A stretch of DNA of 64,000 bases from Oasisia sp. SBJ-2009. Lineage: Eukaryota; Annelida; Polychaeta; Sabellida; Siboglinidae. Within the stretch, counting starts at the first letter, position 1. The number at the start of each line of letters is the position of its first letter. The notes below the pieces were generated by a model. It saw only the letters and a list, made by a program, of their open reading frames with translations, was not told the DNA's origin and searched no databases. This document shows positions 10,897 through 22,554 of this stretch, piece after piece. The stretch spans positions 20,921,213 to 20,985,212 of the forward strand of contig OZ024861.1 in NCBI GenBank assembly GCA_964017155.1. The letters run 5' to 3'. The translations under genes were made by a program, and so were the position numbers.

Positions 10897-13800
10897 TTAG
10901 GCATTTCTGCCTCTTGTGCCAGCTCTGTCTTGATCATTGATTTGAGACTGTGCGCATGCGTCTAAAGGTGACACAGTCCATAGTTGAGGTGGTGCAGTAA
11001 AATCATTTTTTATAGGATGATTTTTCCATAGTTTATCAAGTCTACCTTCAAATGATTGGACTGATGGAGCATCTACCACATACTGTGGCAGACTATTCCA
11101 TACATCATTAGATCGGTATACAAATGATTTTTTTCGGATGTTTAATCGGCATCTTTCTTTAAATATTTTTAGGTTGTGCCCTCTCGTTATTGAATCATTA
11201 TCCCTTAATGTAACAAAATTTGATGTAACAGTAGAATCATATTTCCCAGTTAATATTTTGTAAATTTCTATCATGTCTCGCCTAAGTCGACGGTATGAAA
11301 GAGTTGGTAGCTTTAATCTTATTAGACGTTCTTTATAATCCAGTTCCTTATATCCAGGAATGAATTTAGTTGCTCGACGCTGAACATTTTCAAGTGCTGT
11401 TATGTGTTTCATTAAATACGGACTCCATACCTGGTTTGCATACTCGATATGTGGTCGGACAAGAGACTTAAAAACAGTAGAAAAACACTTATCATCTAGA
11501 TATTCAAAAGTGCGTCGAATTATCCCCATCATAGAATTGGCTTTATTAATTTTTTCTGACATATGTGCCTCGAAGTTATGTGATGAGTCAAAAGTTACTC
11601 CAATATCCTGCACTGTTTCTGCTTTATTAATTGTTTTCTGATCTTTACCCATTGTGTATCCATCATTTCTTATGGAGGAACGTCCAATTCGCATGTTACA
11701 ACATTTGTCAGGATGAAATTTCAGTAGTGATGTTTCTGACCATTTCTCCGGTGAGGTGAGATCCTTTTGTAGGATGTTGCAGTTATCTTCATTATAAATA
11801 GGGTTAAAAAGTTTCATATCATCTGCAAATAGGAAAATATGAGAGTTTTTTATAACATCAGGTAGATCATTTATGAAGATAACAAAAAGAAGGGGGCCGA
11901 TCACAGATCCTTGTGGTATTCCACTGATCACTTCTTGCCAGTTAGAAAATATGTTGTTAATTCGTATTCGTTGTTTTCTATGTGAAAGTAGATCTATGAT
12001 CCAGTTAATTAGGTTTCCCTTTATTCCATAGCTCTGTATTTTTTTTATAAGTTTTGAATGTGGGACCTTGTCAAATGCTTTCATAAAATCACAATATATT
12101 ACATCAATACAGCCTCCATTGTCCAGCGTTTCAGTCCATATATCTAATACCTTTAATAGTTGAAGTACTGTTGAACGGCCCTTTACAAAACCAAACTGAC
12201 ATTTACTCAATAGCTCATTTTCTTTCATATGTACAGTGATGGTGTCTCTAACTATTTCTTCCATTATCTTACCCACTACACTTGTTATACTGACTGGTCG
12301 GTAATTTTGAGGTAATGTTTTACTTCCTTTCTTATGGATTGGAGATATGTTAGCCTGTTTCCATTCTTTGGGTAGTTTGCCTGTTGTTAGAGATGTGTTA
12401 AAAATAATTGATAATGGAATTCTGATGCAGTCTGCTAATTCATTTAAGACCCTGGGGTGTATGCCATCAGGTCCAGGTGATTTAAATGTTTTTAGTTTTT
12501 TAGTTTTGCTGCCACTACTGATGGGTTAATAGTACACGTTTCAACTGCATTATAACATCTTATAGGTTCCTCAGGAGTATTCTCTTGTGGTTCAATTGTA
12601 AATACCGAAGAGAAATAATCAGCCAATAGCTCTGCTTTTTCCGAGTCTGAGTTTGTTAAGTCATCTTTCAAATCACTTTTTATTAAGTTGGGTATACCCG
12701 TTCTTGTCTTCATTTTTGCCTGGGCGTATTGCCAAAATTTCTTAGGATTCTCTTTTATTTGGCTAATGATACTTTTTTCATATATTTTTTGTGCCTTTCT
12801 TGTTAACCTCCTAACCTGATTGCGTAATCTGCAGTATTCCTGGTAAGCTTGGACATCTCTAGTTAGAAGATATTTCTTCCACAGTCTATTTTTTCTTCTG
12901 ATTTTAGCTCTTATTTTTACATTTAGTGGTACCGGGTATTTTTTTGTTCTTTCTGACATCACCTTTTTAGGTATGCACCTTTCTACAGCTTCTCTATGTT
13001 TCATTGTAAAAATGTCCCATTGTGCTTGCACATCACCCTCATGTTCTAAAAATTCGGCATCCCAATCAATGCTTAACATGTCCTCCATTTTGGGGTAGTC
13101 TCCCTTATCGTATTTATAAACAGTTTTTCTGATCGGCTCATGTATTGGTGTGCAGTTAAGAATCACTTTGATTATGGAGTGGTCACTTTTCCCTAGTGCT
13201 GAGGCTGTATCAATAGACACAATTTCGGAATCCTCACTGGTGATTACTAGGTCAAGAAGTGATGGCTCTGTTGTCCCTCTACCTCTAAGTGGGCTCAGTT
13301 ATATGTTGGATGAGATAACAATCTCGAAGATTTTCGATAAATTTAAACTCTTCAAAGGGTAATTGAAGTCTCCAAGTAGAAGGACGTGTGAATTTTTGTT
13401 TTCACTTATTTTCTCTAGTAGCTCATTAAGGTTATCATTGTTTTGAGTAGTGCTGTTGGGGCTTCTATAAAAGGAGCCTACCAGAAGTGTTTCCTTCCCC
13501 TTCAGTTTCAAGGTGCAAAACAGTGCCTCGTTAAAATCAACTTCAAAATGGTGCGCTTGAAACGGTAGCGAATTGTGGATAAATAGGATCATCCCTCTAC
13601 CTTTATTTTCATTCATATTTATGGTTTCCATAGAATAGCCTTCCAGATTGTATTCCTGTAGTGTAAGTTTTCTCTTAAAGTGTTTAGGTTTTACCTCTGA
13701 TATAGCTATAATATAGGGTGGAGTGGAGTTGTTATTTATTCTACATTTAAGTTCTGTTAGTTATTCTTTTGTTAATACATCTGCATTAGAATACCACACA
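10897..13800 (-). pseudogene. LINE ORF2: endonuclease plus reverse transcriptase (left arm, broken)
   Basis: Read on the minus strand. The AP-type endonuclease shows AISEVKPKHF, GSFYRSPNS, LLLGDFNYP and SDHSII. An RT follows with NYRPVSITS, motif A YCDFMKAFDKVPH, GIPQGSVIGPLL and catalytic FADD (11818-11829), then a C-terminal region (RPHIEYANQVWSP, QRRATKFIP). From about 12495 to 10897 the RT frame is fully open. Lesions are a TAA at 13761-13763, a deletion of about 46 bp near 13360, and a one-base loss in an A-run near 12495-12505 (KLKN then stop). Only the last is shared with the right arm. The region coding YLIQHITEP ... LLDLVITSED is intact here but damaged in the right arm. It would act by target-primed reverse transcription in the nucleus. 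No single frame is intact. Confidence 0.9.
10951..10962. promoter_or_regulatory. NRF1-like palindromic motif near LINE 3' end
   Basis: TGCGCATGCGTC, within codons for LDACAQ on the minus strand. It is the inverted match of the motif at 15456-15467 near the element 5' end. It resembles the NRF1 consensus; no function is shown. Confidence 0.4.
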
Positions 13801-13810
13801 ATTATTTCCC

Positions 13811-14817
13811 CTACACTTGTGCCTGAGTTGGGTTGTTCATTTCGCTCCTTTTTTTTACCTTGATTATTTGTCTTTCTCCTTTTCGACCTCTTACTATGTA
13901 CACCAAATTTGAAGTCTGCTCCTGCTGTGTTTTTTCTCTTGCCTCTTTCTGCAATAGTCGCTCCTTCTCTCTGTCCTCCCTGCTCATGTCATGTTTAATG
14001 ACCATTTCACTGAAGGGTTCACCTTTGTTTTTTAGTTTGTGTAAGTTTTTCATGACTGAAGCTTTTTTGTCTTCACCTGGAAAGGTCACAAGCAGGGGCC
14101 GGCTTCTTGCCTCATCTGTCCCAGTCTCGGTGTTAGCTCTGCTCCCTAATCTCCGTACTTGGAGGCTCTCTGGCTGGTATTGTCCATCTGTTGTGTGTTC
14201 TGTTAATTGTTTCATAAGTTCTCTATCGTGAGTTACATTATCTGCTTTTAGGGTACTGGTCCCCTCTGGCACGTTATAGACCACTATGTTTTGCCTTCTA
14301 TTTATCCTGTCATTGACTTGGGTGTACACTGTGGCAACTACTTCTTCTTTATTTAGGATTGGTGGAATCTGGTTTGTAGCAAGGGATTTGTTTGCAGCCT
14401 GAGCCTGCAGATCTGCTACTTTGGCAACTGCATCCTCAACTCCACTCACCCTGTTGTTTAATGTGTCATGTTTATTTTCCATTTCAGATAACTTGTGGTC
14501 GAATTGATTTTGTCTTTCGTGCATAACTAGCAACTGAGTCATAATTGCCATCTTTGGCATGACGAACAATACCAGCTGATCTGTCTTTATTCTTCGCTAA
14601 TCAGCACTTGGTACAGTGCATCCGACACTTTCTGGCACTCCTTGTGGTACCATCCCTTACAGATGTCGCATTCTATTCCTCTATCATTGTTCTTTACTTC
14701 TTGGTTACAGTCGTGGCAGACACTTTAATCATTCTCTCTATCTTGGTCTTGACTTACCTCCAGTTTCTTATTTGCTTTACGCTGTTTTTTAGCGTTATTT
14801 TTTGTTGATGAACTACC
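13811..14817 (-). pseudogene. LINE ORF1: PHD finger, coiled coil, RRM-like domain (left arm)
   Basis: Minus strand. The upstream part encodes a PHD-type finger (CHDCNQEV, IECDICKGWYHKECQ, WYCSSC; about 14590-14760). A second frame, open from 14569 to 13811, carries a coiled coil (FDHKLSEMENKHDTLNNRV), an RRM-like segment beginning RQNIVVYNVPEG, and a basic C-terminus (RGRKGERQIIKVKKR). This is the layout of an L1/CR1-type RNA-binding ORF1 protein. A 7-bp loss relative to the right arm, near 14555, separates the two frames. The right arm keeps those bases but lost one base just downstream. I see no clear ATG upstream of the PHD finger; a TGA closes the frame about 95 bp before it. Confidence 0.83.
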
Positions 14818-15475
14818 TCATCAAGACCTAGATGTTTGTGTCAGTACTGGTCTGTCACCAGTTTCCACTATTGGTAATTCCTACACCTTAATAACAATTA
14901 TATTTATTTAAAAAAAAAAAAAAAATTATATGTGCAGGGCTGGGGTTAGTGCAAACACAAAACAGATAGAAAGGACGTCTAAGTAAGAAATGCAAAGTTA
15001 TTTAATTAATTATATGTTAGCCCTGTTAGCCCTGGGCCAACTCAGGGCTTGAGGTGTCTTGAAGTCAAACAGGGGTGATAATGATACACCCGAAAAAAGG
15101 CCTGTTAGTTCAGGAATGGGAGAACAGAGGATGGGGTTTTACGAAACTAAAGTGATATGTTATGAGCTGTTATTTACGTATTTATATTGAGTTGGTTTGT
15201 GAGTGATTTTATTTCGCGCGCTTTAACTATTTGTTTACTTGTCCGCCATTTTGTTTAGGAAAATTTAGGGTGGTTGTTATGTAGAATAAATTTACGGATC
15301 TATGATTTGGGGGCTGTTGATTTAGATTATATTTAGATGCCTGTTTAACTATCTTAGTACATTTACTCGTCCGTTAATGTGGGATGTTGACAATCGGTTT
15401 ATTTTGAGAATTTGGCTATTTTGTGCAGCGGGAAAAAAAAGAGTTGACTACACCTGACGCATGCGCAATCCAATC
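14818..15475 (-). promoter_or_regulatory. LINE 5' UTR (left arm)
   Basis: Noncoding region from the 5' end of the element (15475) to ORF1. It holds a TGCGCATGCGTC-type site 8-20 bp from the 5' end (15456-15467) and an AAAATGGCGG word on the minus strand at 15243-15252, a YY1-like core. An A-run lies at 14912-14926 and the arm-specific segment at 14928-15072. Internal promoters in LINE 5' UTRs are known; their presence here is inference. Confidence 0.6.
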
Positions 15476-15481
15476 AATTTA
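15476..15481. other. LINE target-site duplication, 5' side (left arm)
   Basis: AATTTA, matching 10855-10860, directly followed by the satellite sequence TATGAATAGAC. Confidence 0.88.
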
Positions 15482-16325
15482 TATGAATAGACAGCAATAC
15501 ACTCGGACCAGACAGACTCAAATGAATAGACGTAGATACACGCAGACGAGACTGAGTTATACATGTAGACAAAGATACACGAGGACGAGACTGAATTGTA
15601 TGAATAGACTGAGATACGCGAACGAGACAGACGTATACGAATATACTTAGACACACGCGGACGAAAAAGACTAAGATGAAGGACTTATATACACGCGGCC
15701 GAGTTGCCTTCTATTGAGATTGAGTGATATGAATTGACGTAGATGTTAGCGGACGAGCCATATTTTTTGAATAGACGTGGATACACGTATACGAGTCAGA
15801 TTGGTATGAATAGGTGTAGATACACGCGGACGAGGTAGAGTTATATGAATAGATGGAGATACAAGCGGACGAGACATTTTGAAATGAATAAACGTAGATA
15901 CATGCGGACGATACAGACTAATATGAATACACGTAGATACACGCGGAAGAGATTGACCTATAAATAGACATACCCGGGTAAATACATGCGGACGACACAG
16001 ATTTATACGTAGAGACGTAGATACATGCGGAAGAGACACACTTCTATGAATAGACGTAGATGCACGTGGACGAGACAAACTTATTTTATATATACGAGAT
16101 ACAAGCGGACAAGACAGACATATATGAATAGACGTAGATACATGCGGGCCAGACTGGCTGATACGAGTAAACGTAGATACACGCGGACGAGACAAATTTA
16201 CATAAAAAGGCAGACTTAGATACACGCGGACGCGATTGACATGAATGAATAGACTTAAATAAAGGCGACGTAGACTGACTGATATGAATAGACTTAGATA
16301 CATGCGGACGAGACAGAGTTAATTA

Positions 16326-16367
<42 letters not shown>

Positions 16368-18255
16368 AGCAGACGAGACTGACGTGTATGAATAGACGTA
16401 GATACTCGCGGAAAAGACAGTCTTATATGAATAAACAAGGATACACGCGGACGATATGTGAAGAGACGTAGATACACGCGGAAGAGACTGACTGATGTGA
16501 ATAGACTTAGAGAAACGCGGACGACACTGACTTATATGAATAGACTCAGACACACGGGAAGAGAGTGATTTATATGAAAACACTTAGATACACGCGCACG
16601 AGACTGCTGATATGAATAGATTAAGATACACGAGGACGAGACAGACTAATATGAATATACGTAGATACACGAGGACGATACTGACGTATATGAATAGATG
16701 TAGATAAACGTGGATAAGATGGACATGTATGAATAATCGTAGATACACGCGGACGGTACACACTTACACAAAGACACGTAGATACACTCGGACGAGACGA
16801 GAGTTATAACAATAGACTTGGATACACGCGGAAGAGACTGACTGGTAGGAATAGACTTAAATCCACGCGACTGAGACTGACTAATATGTATAGACTTAGA
16901 TATACGCGGAAGAGACTGACTTATATGAATAGACTTAGATAAACCCGGACGAGACTGACTTTGGTGAATAGACTTAGATACACGCGACCAGAGTGACATA
17001 TATGAATAGACGTAGATAAACGCGGAAGAGACAGACTTATATGAATAGACTTAGATACACTCGGACGAGACTGACTGATATGAATAGACTTAGATACACG
17101 CTGACGAGACTGACTTATATGAATAGATTTAGATACACGCGAACGAGACTGCTGATCTGAATAGATCTAGATACTCGGGGACGAGTCTGACTTAAATGAA
17201 TTGACGTAGAGACAGGCGGACGAATCAGATTTATAAGAATAGACATGCGAACTAGGTAGAGTTATATGAATAGATGGAGATACAAGCGGACGAGACATAT
17301 TAACATGAATACACGTAGATACACGCGGAAGAGACTGACCTATAAATAGACATAGCCGGGTAAATACATGCGGACGACACAGATTTATACGTAGAGACGT
17401 AGATACATGCGGAAGAGACAGACTTATTTTATATATACGAGATACAAGCGGAGAAGACAGACATATGTGAATAGACGTAGATACACGCGGACAAGACTGA
17501 CTTATACGAGTAAACGTAGATACACGCGGACGAGACAGATTTATATGGAAAGACATACTTAGATACACGCGGACGCGACTGACATGAATAAAAAGACTTA
17601 AATAAAGGCGGAGTAGACTGACTGATATGAATAGACTTTAGGTACATGCGGACGAGACAGAGTTATATGAATATACATAGATACAAGCAGACGAGACAGA
17701 CGTGTATGAATAGACGTAGATACCCGCGGAAAAGACAGACTTATATGAATTAACATGAATTACCGTAGATACACGAGGACGAGACAAACTAATATAAATA
17801 TACGTAGACAAACGAGGACGATACTGACGTATATGAATAGATGTAGATAAACGTGGATAAGTCGGACATGTATGAATAAATATAGATACACGCGGACGGA
17901 ACAGACTTATACAAAGATACGAGAGTTATATCAATAGACTTGGATGCACGCGGAAGAGACTGACTGGTAGGAATAGACTTAAATACACGCGACTGAGGCT
18001 GACTGATATGCATAGACTTAGATATACCCGGACGAGACTGACATATGAATAAACTTAGAAACATGCGGACGAGGCAGATTAGATGAATAGATATAGATAC
18101 ACGCGGAGGAGACAGATTGATATGAATAGACGTAGATACACGCGGTCGATACAAACTAATATCAACACACTGAGATACACGCGGACGAAACTGAATTATG
18201 AATAGATGTAGAAAACGCTGACGAGACAGACTTACATAAATAGATGTAGATACAT
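15482..18255 (+). repeat. 39-bp satellite array, left inner block
   Basis: Same monomer family and variant order as 7327-9105 (a landmark at 7663 recurs at 16025). It mirrors 34576-36830 in its LINE-side part and array 31802-33886 or 34576-36830 in its cassette-side part. It therefore looks like a fusion of the two right-arm blocks after loss of one repeat unit. It contains an (AT)n tract at about 16329-16367 that is short in the right arm. Confidence 0.92.
16329..16367. repeat. (AT)n microsatellite expansion inside a 39-bp monomer
   Basis: About 19 AT dinucleotides. The mirror position in the right arm (about 35966-35980) has only TATATATATTC, so the tract expanded in this arm or shrank in the other. 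Confidence 0.85.
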
Positions 18256-18868
18256 GCTCCACCCCACTGCAAGTGCTAGACGTGTTTACGAAGTGCTAGT
18301 TTCAATTAAGTATTTCTGCCAGTTTTAGTCGGTCTTAATAGTGACTCTTATGATGATATACGTGTTGATCACCTTACGAATACACGTTTACGTGACATCT
18401 TTCATTAGGCCTAGCCGATGTGAAAGATGTTAAGTATTTTAAATATTTAGCTGGATGTTTGGGCCTTTTGTCGCCCAACGGATGACTCTACCAGGTAAAC
18501 GAACAATAGTTAAAAGCAATAACATCAGCTTAGCTGTAACCAATTTTACCGGTTCCGCCTGAACAACCGTAGACGACTCTTGCCCGGTGGCTAACAGTTC
18601 AGGTGAAAACTGTTGCGGATCACCTGTACTACCGGTACATCTGTCGCTAGTAGACATCATTTGTAACCCGGTGAGTGACAAGTCAAGAAAAGGGCGCCGG
18701 AAAGCTGCGAAAGATAAGCACGGAAATACTGCGTGAAGACCTGCATACTCAACGGCAAGGACAACCATCAAATGTATCAATTTCATCTGTGCCAGGCGTG
18801 GGTGCACACGGAGTGTTTCGGGGAAGACGATAAGGACATTATAGGCATTTGGTCCTGCGCGTCATGTC
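18256..18868 (+). pseudogene. Truncated PHD/SGNH cassette, left inner copy
   Basis: Same 5' flank as the full cassette (CTCCACCCCACTGCAAG), ATG at 18455 and the shared TGA after GSA. The ORF1 start region is altered by small deletions (GTAGACGACTCTTGCC; loss of several codons before GKYCVKT-like sequence). It ends inside the zinc finger right after SCRM, where the 40-bp satellite begins (GGGTGTTTCCGCTCGGTAG). The same breakpoint is at 31175, so the joint predates the inverted duplication. The finger is incomplete and the coiled coil and esterase are absent. Confidence 0.85.
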
Positions 18869-20819
18869 GTATGGGTGTTTCCGCTCGGTAGACACGTTTT
18901 CGCTCGGTAAACGCGTTTCCGACTTTGTGAGCGACATTTTAGCTCTGTTTTGGACTTACCGAAAGAATAATGTCTCTCGCAAAGTAGCAAAAGCGTCTAC
19001 CGAGCGGAAACATTCCTTTCAAAGGCCAAAACACGTTTACCGAACGAAAACGTTGCTTGCTAACGCAGCAACGCGTTTATCGAAGGAATTCGGACCCCGC
19101 AAAAACGAAAACGCGATAAACGCGATTACGGTGTTACAACGTCGTTCGCAACTGCGAAAATGCATTTATTGAGCGAAAACGTAGCTCACAAAGTCGAAAA
19201 CTCGTTTACCGAGCGAAAATATCCCTCCCAAAGGCGAAAAGCTTGTAAGTAAAGAAAACGTCTCGCGTAAAGGCCAAAACGCTTCTTCCGAGCGAAGATT
19301 TCGCTCGCAAACGCGAAAACGCTTTTTCTGAGCGAAAACGTGGCTCGCAAAGGCGGAAACGCGTTTACCGAGCTAATACATTCCTCGCAAAGGCGAAAAC
19401 GCATTTACCTAGCGAAAACGTGCCCCGTGAAGGCGGAAACGCTTTTTTTCCCTTTTGTTTGCGTCGTTTTCTTTCGGAAAAAAAGCGTTTCCGAAAGAAA
19501 ACGACGCAAAAAAAAGGGAAAAAGCGCTTACCGAGGGAAAACGTCGCTCACAAAGGCGGAAGCGCGTTTACCAAGCTAATACATTTCTCGCAAAGGCGAA
19601 AAAGCGTTTACCGAACGAAACCGCGATGCCGGAGCGAAAATGTGGCTCGCAAAGTTTCAAACGCGTTTATCCGGCGAACATATACCTCAGAAAGGCCAAA
19701 AAGCTTTACCGAGCGAAAACATCGCTCACAAACGCCAAATCGCTTTACCGAGCGACGACGTCGCTTGCAAATGCGAAAACGGTTTTACCTAGCGAAAATA
19801 ACGTTTGTAAATGCGAAAATGCGGTTACGGAGCGAAAAAGCGATAAGCGAGCGAAAACCAGTTAACCGAACAAAAACGTCCCTCTCAAAGGCGAAAACAC
19901 CTTAACACAAAAACAATGTCGCTCGCAAAGTTGAAAAAGCGTCTACCGAGCGAAGCAGTTGCCTACAAAAGCGAAAAAACTTTTACCGAACTTTTTCCGA
20001 GCTAAAAGGCGAAAACGCAAAGGCGAAAACGCGTTTTCCGGGCGAAAGCGTGGCTCCCAAAGTCGAAAGCGCGTTTACCGAGCTGATACATTCCTCACAA
20101 AGGCGAAAACGTTTACCTAGCGAAAACGTGCCCCGGAAAGGCGGTAACGAGAGAAAGCGATGGAAGCAAAGGTGAAAAAGAGTTTACCAAGGGAAAACGC
20201 GCTTACCGAGCGAAAACGTTCCTCGGAAAGGCGAAAAAGCCTTTACCGAGCGAAAACGTCGCTCGCAAAGGCGAAAACGATTCTGCGTAGCGAAATAACG
20301 TTTGCAAAGACGAAAATGTGTTTACCGAGCGAAAACACGATAACCGAACGAAAACGCCTTTACCAAGCAGACGTCCCTCGCAAAGGCAAAAATACATTTA
20401 TCGAGCGAAAATGTGACTCGCAAAGTTGAAAAGGCGTTTACCAACAGAATATGTCTCTCGCAAAGGAGAAACAGCATCTACCGAGCGAAAGCGTTGCTTG
20501 CAAAGGCGAAAACGCGTTTACCCAACGAAAACGTTGCTCGCTCAGACAGAAATGCGTTTATCGAGCGAATACGTACCCCGCAAAAGCGAAAAAGCGAAAA
20601 ACGCGACTACCGTGTTACAACCTCGTTCGAAAATTCGAAAAAGCGTTTATTGACCGAAAACGTGGCTCACAAAGTCAAAAACTCATTTACCGAGCGAAAA
20701 CATCCCTCGCAAAGGCGAAAAGCTTGTAACTAGAGAAAACGTCTAACGCATAGGCCGAGCACAGCCTTCTCTCGCAAAGGCGAAAACGCGTTTTCCGAGC
20801 GAAAGCGTGGCTCGCAAAG

Positions 20820-20975
20820 TCTCTTGTATCTCGTATACATAAAGAAAGTCTGTCTTGTCCACGTGCATCTACGTCTATTCTGTAACATAATGCGACTCGG
20901 ACTCGGGATGGCAGTGTGGTAACTCGATCTATTTATTGGCTGCGCGTGTACATATGCGTGGTAGTTAGTTCGCTC
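20820..20975 (-). repeat. Interruption in 40-bp satellite: 39-bp-type monomer plus unique tail, copy 1
   Basis: Reads, in reverse complement, AATAGACGTAGATGCACG plus the TTTATGTATACGAGATACAAG-type variant of the 39-bp satellite. It is fused to a non-repetitive stretch containing CCACACTGCCATCCCGAGTC and a segment with CAATAAATAGATCGAG. Further copies are at 26049-26205 and 26279-26395. Confidence 0.85.
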
Positions 20976-22554
20976 AGTAAGCCTCGTTTTTGCTCGGTAA
21001 AGGCGTTTTCGCTCGGTAAACGCGTTTTCGACTTTGTGAGCGACGTTTTAACTCTGTTTTCGAGCGAAAACGTCGATCGAAAAGCCAAAAACGCTTTTAC
21101 CGAGCGAAAACGTCACACGCAAATGCGAAAACGATTTAATCGAGATAAATCGTCGACCGCAAATGCGAGAACGCGTTTTCCGACCGGAAATGTCGCTCAG
21201 TAAACATATTTTCGCCTTTGCGAGGGACTTCTTCGCTCGGTTATGGTGTTTTTCGCTCGATAGACGCATTTTCGCCATTGCAAACGTTATTTTCGCTAGG
21301 TAAAAGCGTTTCCGCCTTTACGATCGAAGTGTATGCTGGGTAGAAACGTTTTCGCCTTTGCGAGCGACGTCTTCGATCGGTAAAGGCATTTCCGCCTTTC
21401 CGAGTTATGTTTTCGTTCGTGGAACGCGTTTTCGCTCGGTAAACGCTTTTTCGCCTTTGCGAGAAATGTATTAGCTTGGTAAACGCGCTTCCGCCTTTGT
21501 GAGCGACGTTTTCCCTCGGTAAGTGCTTTTTCGCTTTTGCTTGCGTCGTTTTCTCTTGGAAAAAAGCGTTTCCGCTTTCTCGGGGCACGTTTTCGCTAGG
21601 TAAACACGTTTTCGCCTTTGCGAGGAATGTATTAGCTTGGTAAACGCGCTTCCGCCTTTGTGAGCGACGTTTTCCCTTGGTAAGCGCTTTTTCCCTTTTG
21701 TTTGCGTCGTTTTCTCTCGGAAAAAAACGTTTCCGCCTTCTCGGGGCACGTTTTCGCTAGGTAAATGCGTTTTCGTCTTTGCGAGGAATGTATTAGCTCG
21801 GTAAACGCATTTCCGCCTCGTTTTCGCTCAGAAAAAGCGTTTTCGCGTTTGCGAGCGAAATCTTCGCTCGGAAGAAGCGTTTTGGCCTTTACGCGAGACG
21901 TTTTCTTTACATACAAGCTTTTCGCCTTTGGGAGGGATATTTTCGCTCCGTAGACGAGTTTTCGACTTTTTGAGCTACGTTTTCGCTCATAAAATGCATT
22001 TTCGCAGTTGCCAACGACGTTGTAACACCGTAATCGCGTTTATCGCGTTGTCGCTTTTGCGGTGTACATATTCCCTCGATAAACGCGTTGCTGCGTTAGC
22101 ATGCAACGTTTTCGTTCGTTAAACGTGATTTCGCCTTTGAAAGCAACGTTTTCGCTCGATAGATGCTTTTGCTCCTTTGCGGGAGACATATTCTCTGTGT
22201 ATGTCGAAAACAGCTAAAACGCTCACAAATTCCAAAACGCGTTTACCGAGCGAAAACGTCTCTACCGAGCGGATACACCTTTACCGAGTAAAAACGTACT
22301 TCTTAAACACCAAAATGCGTTCACCGACGCTCACTAAGCGAACTGAGCGATAAACGCGATTGCCGAGTTAAAACGTGGCTCGCAAAGGCAAAAAAGCGTT
22401 TACCAAGCGAAAACGTGCCCCGGATAGGCTGAAACTTCTTCCCGAGCGAGTGCCTTTTCGACTGAGCGACGTTTTCCTTCGATTAATGCGTATGTCTTTT
22501 CGAGCGCCGTTTTTTCTGGGTAGTCGCGTTTTCGCCTTTGCAAGCGATGTTTTC

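Larger units (their letters stand above)
10861..15475 (-). mobile_element. CR1-like LINE, near full length, left-arm copy
   Basis: A 4615-bp minus-strand element with 5' UTR, PHD-containing ORF1, endonuclease/RT ORF2 and a 3' end of two CCTGTAAGAA decamers (10861-10880), not poly(A), as expected for CR1/L2-type elements. Boundaries are fixed by the 6-bp target duplication AATTTA at 10855-10860 and 15476-15481, and by two unoccupied copies of the site elsewhere in the window (33778-33822, 45097-45141). Lesions private to this arm are a TAA early in the endonuclease (13761-13763), about 46 bp deleted near 13360 and 7 bp deleted in ORF1 near 14555. It keeps a segment of about 145 bp (14928-15072) missing from the right copy. 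Confidence 0.92.
7307..18868 (+). repeat. Left arm of giant inverted repeat (well-resolved part)
   Basis: Reverse-complement partner of 31175-45224. Paired landmarks sum to a near-constant value: cassette 9301 with 42907, LINE FADD codons 11818 with 40390, LINE 3' end 10861 with 41347 (each 52208). Outer and inner landmarks drift (52531 at the outer edge, 50043 at the inner) because of arm-specific indels. The symmetry continues outward into the A/C and G/T arrays and inward, in rearranged form, into the 40-bp satellite. Confidence 0.93.
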
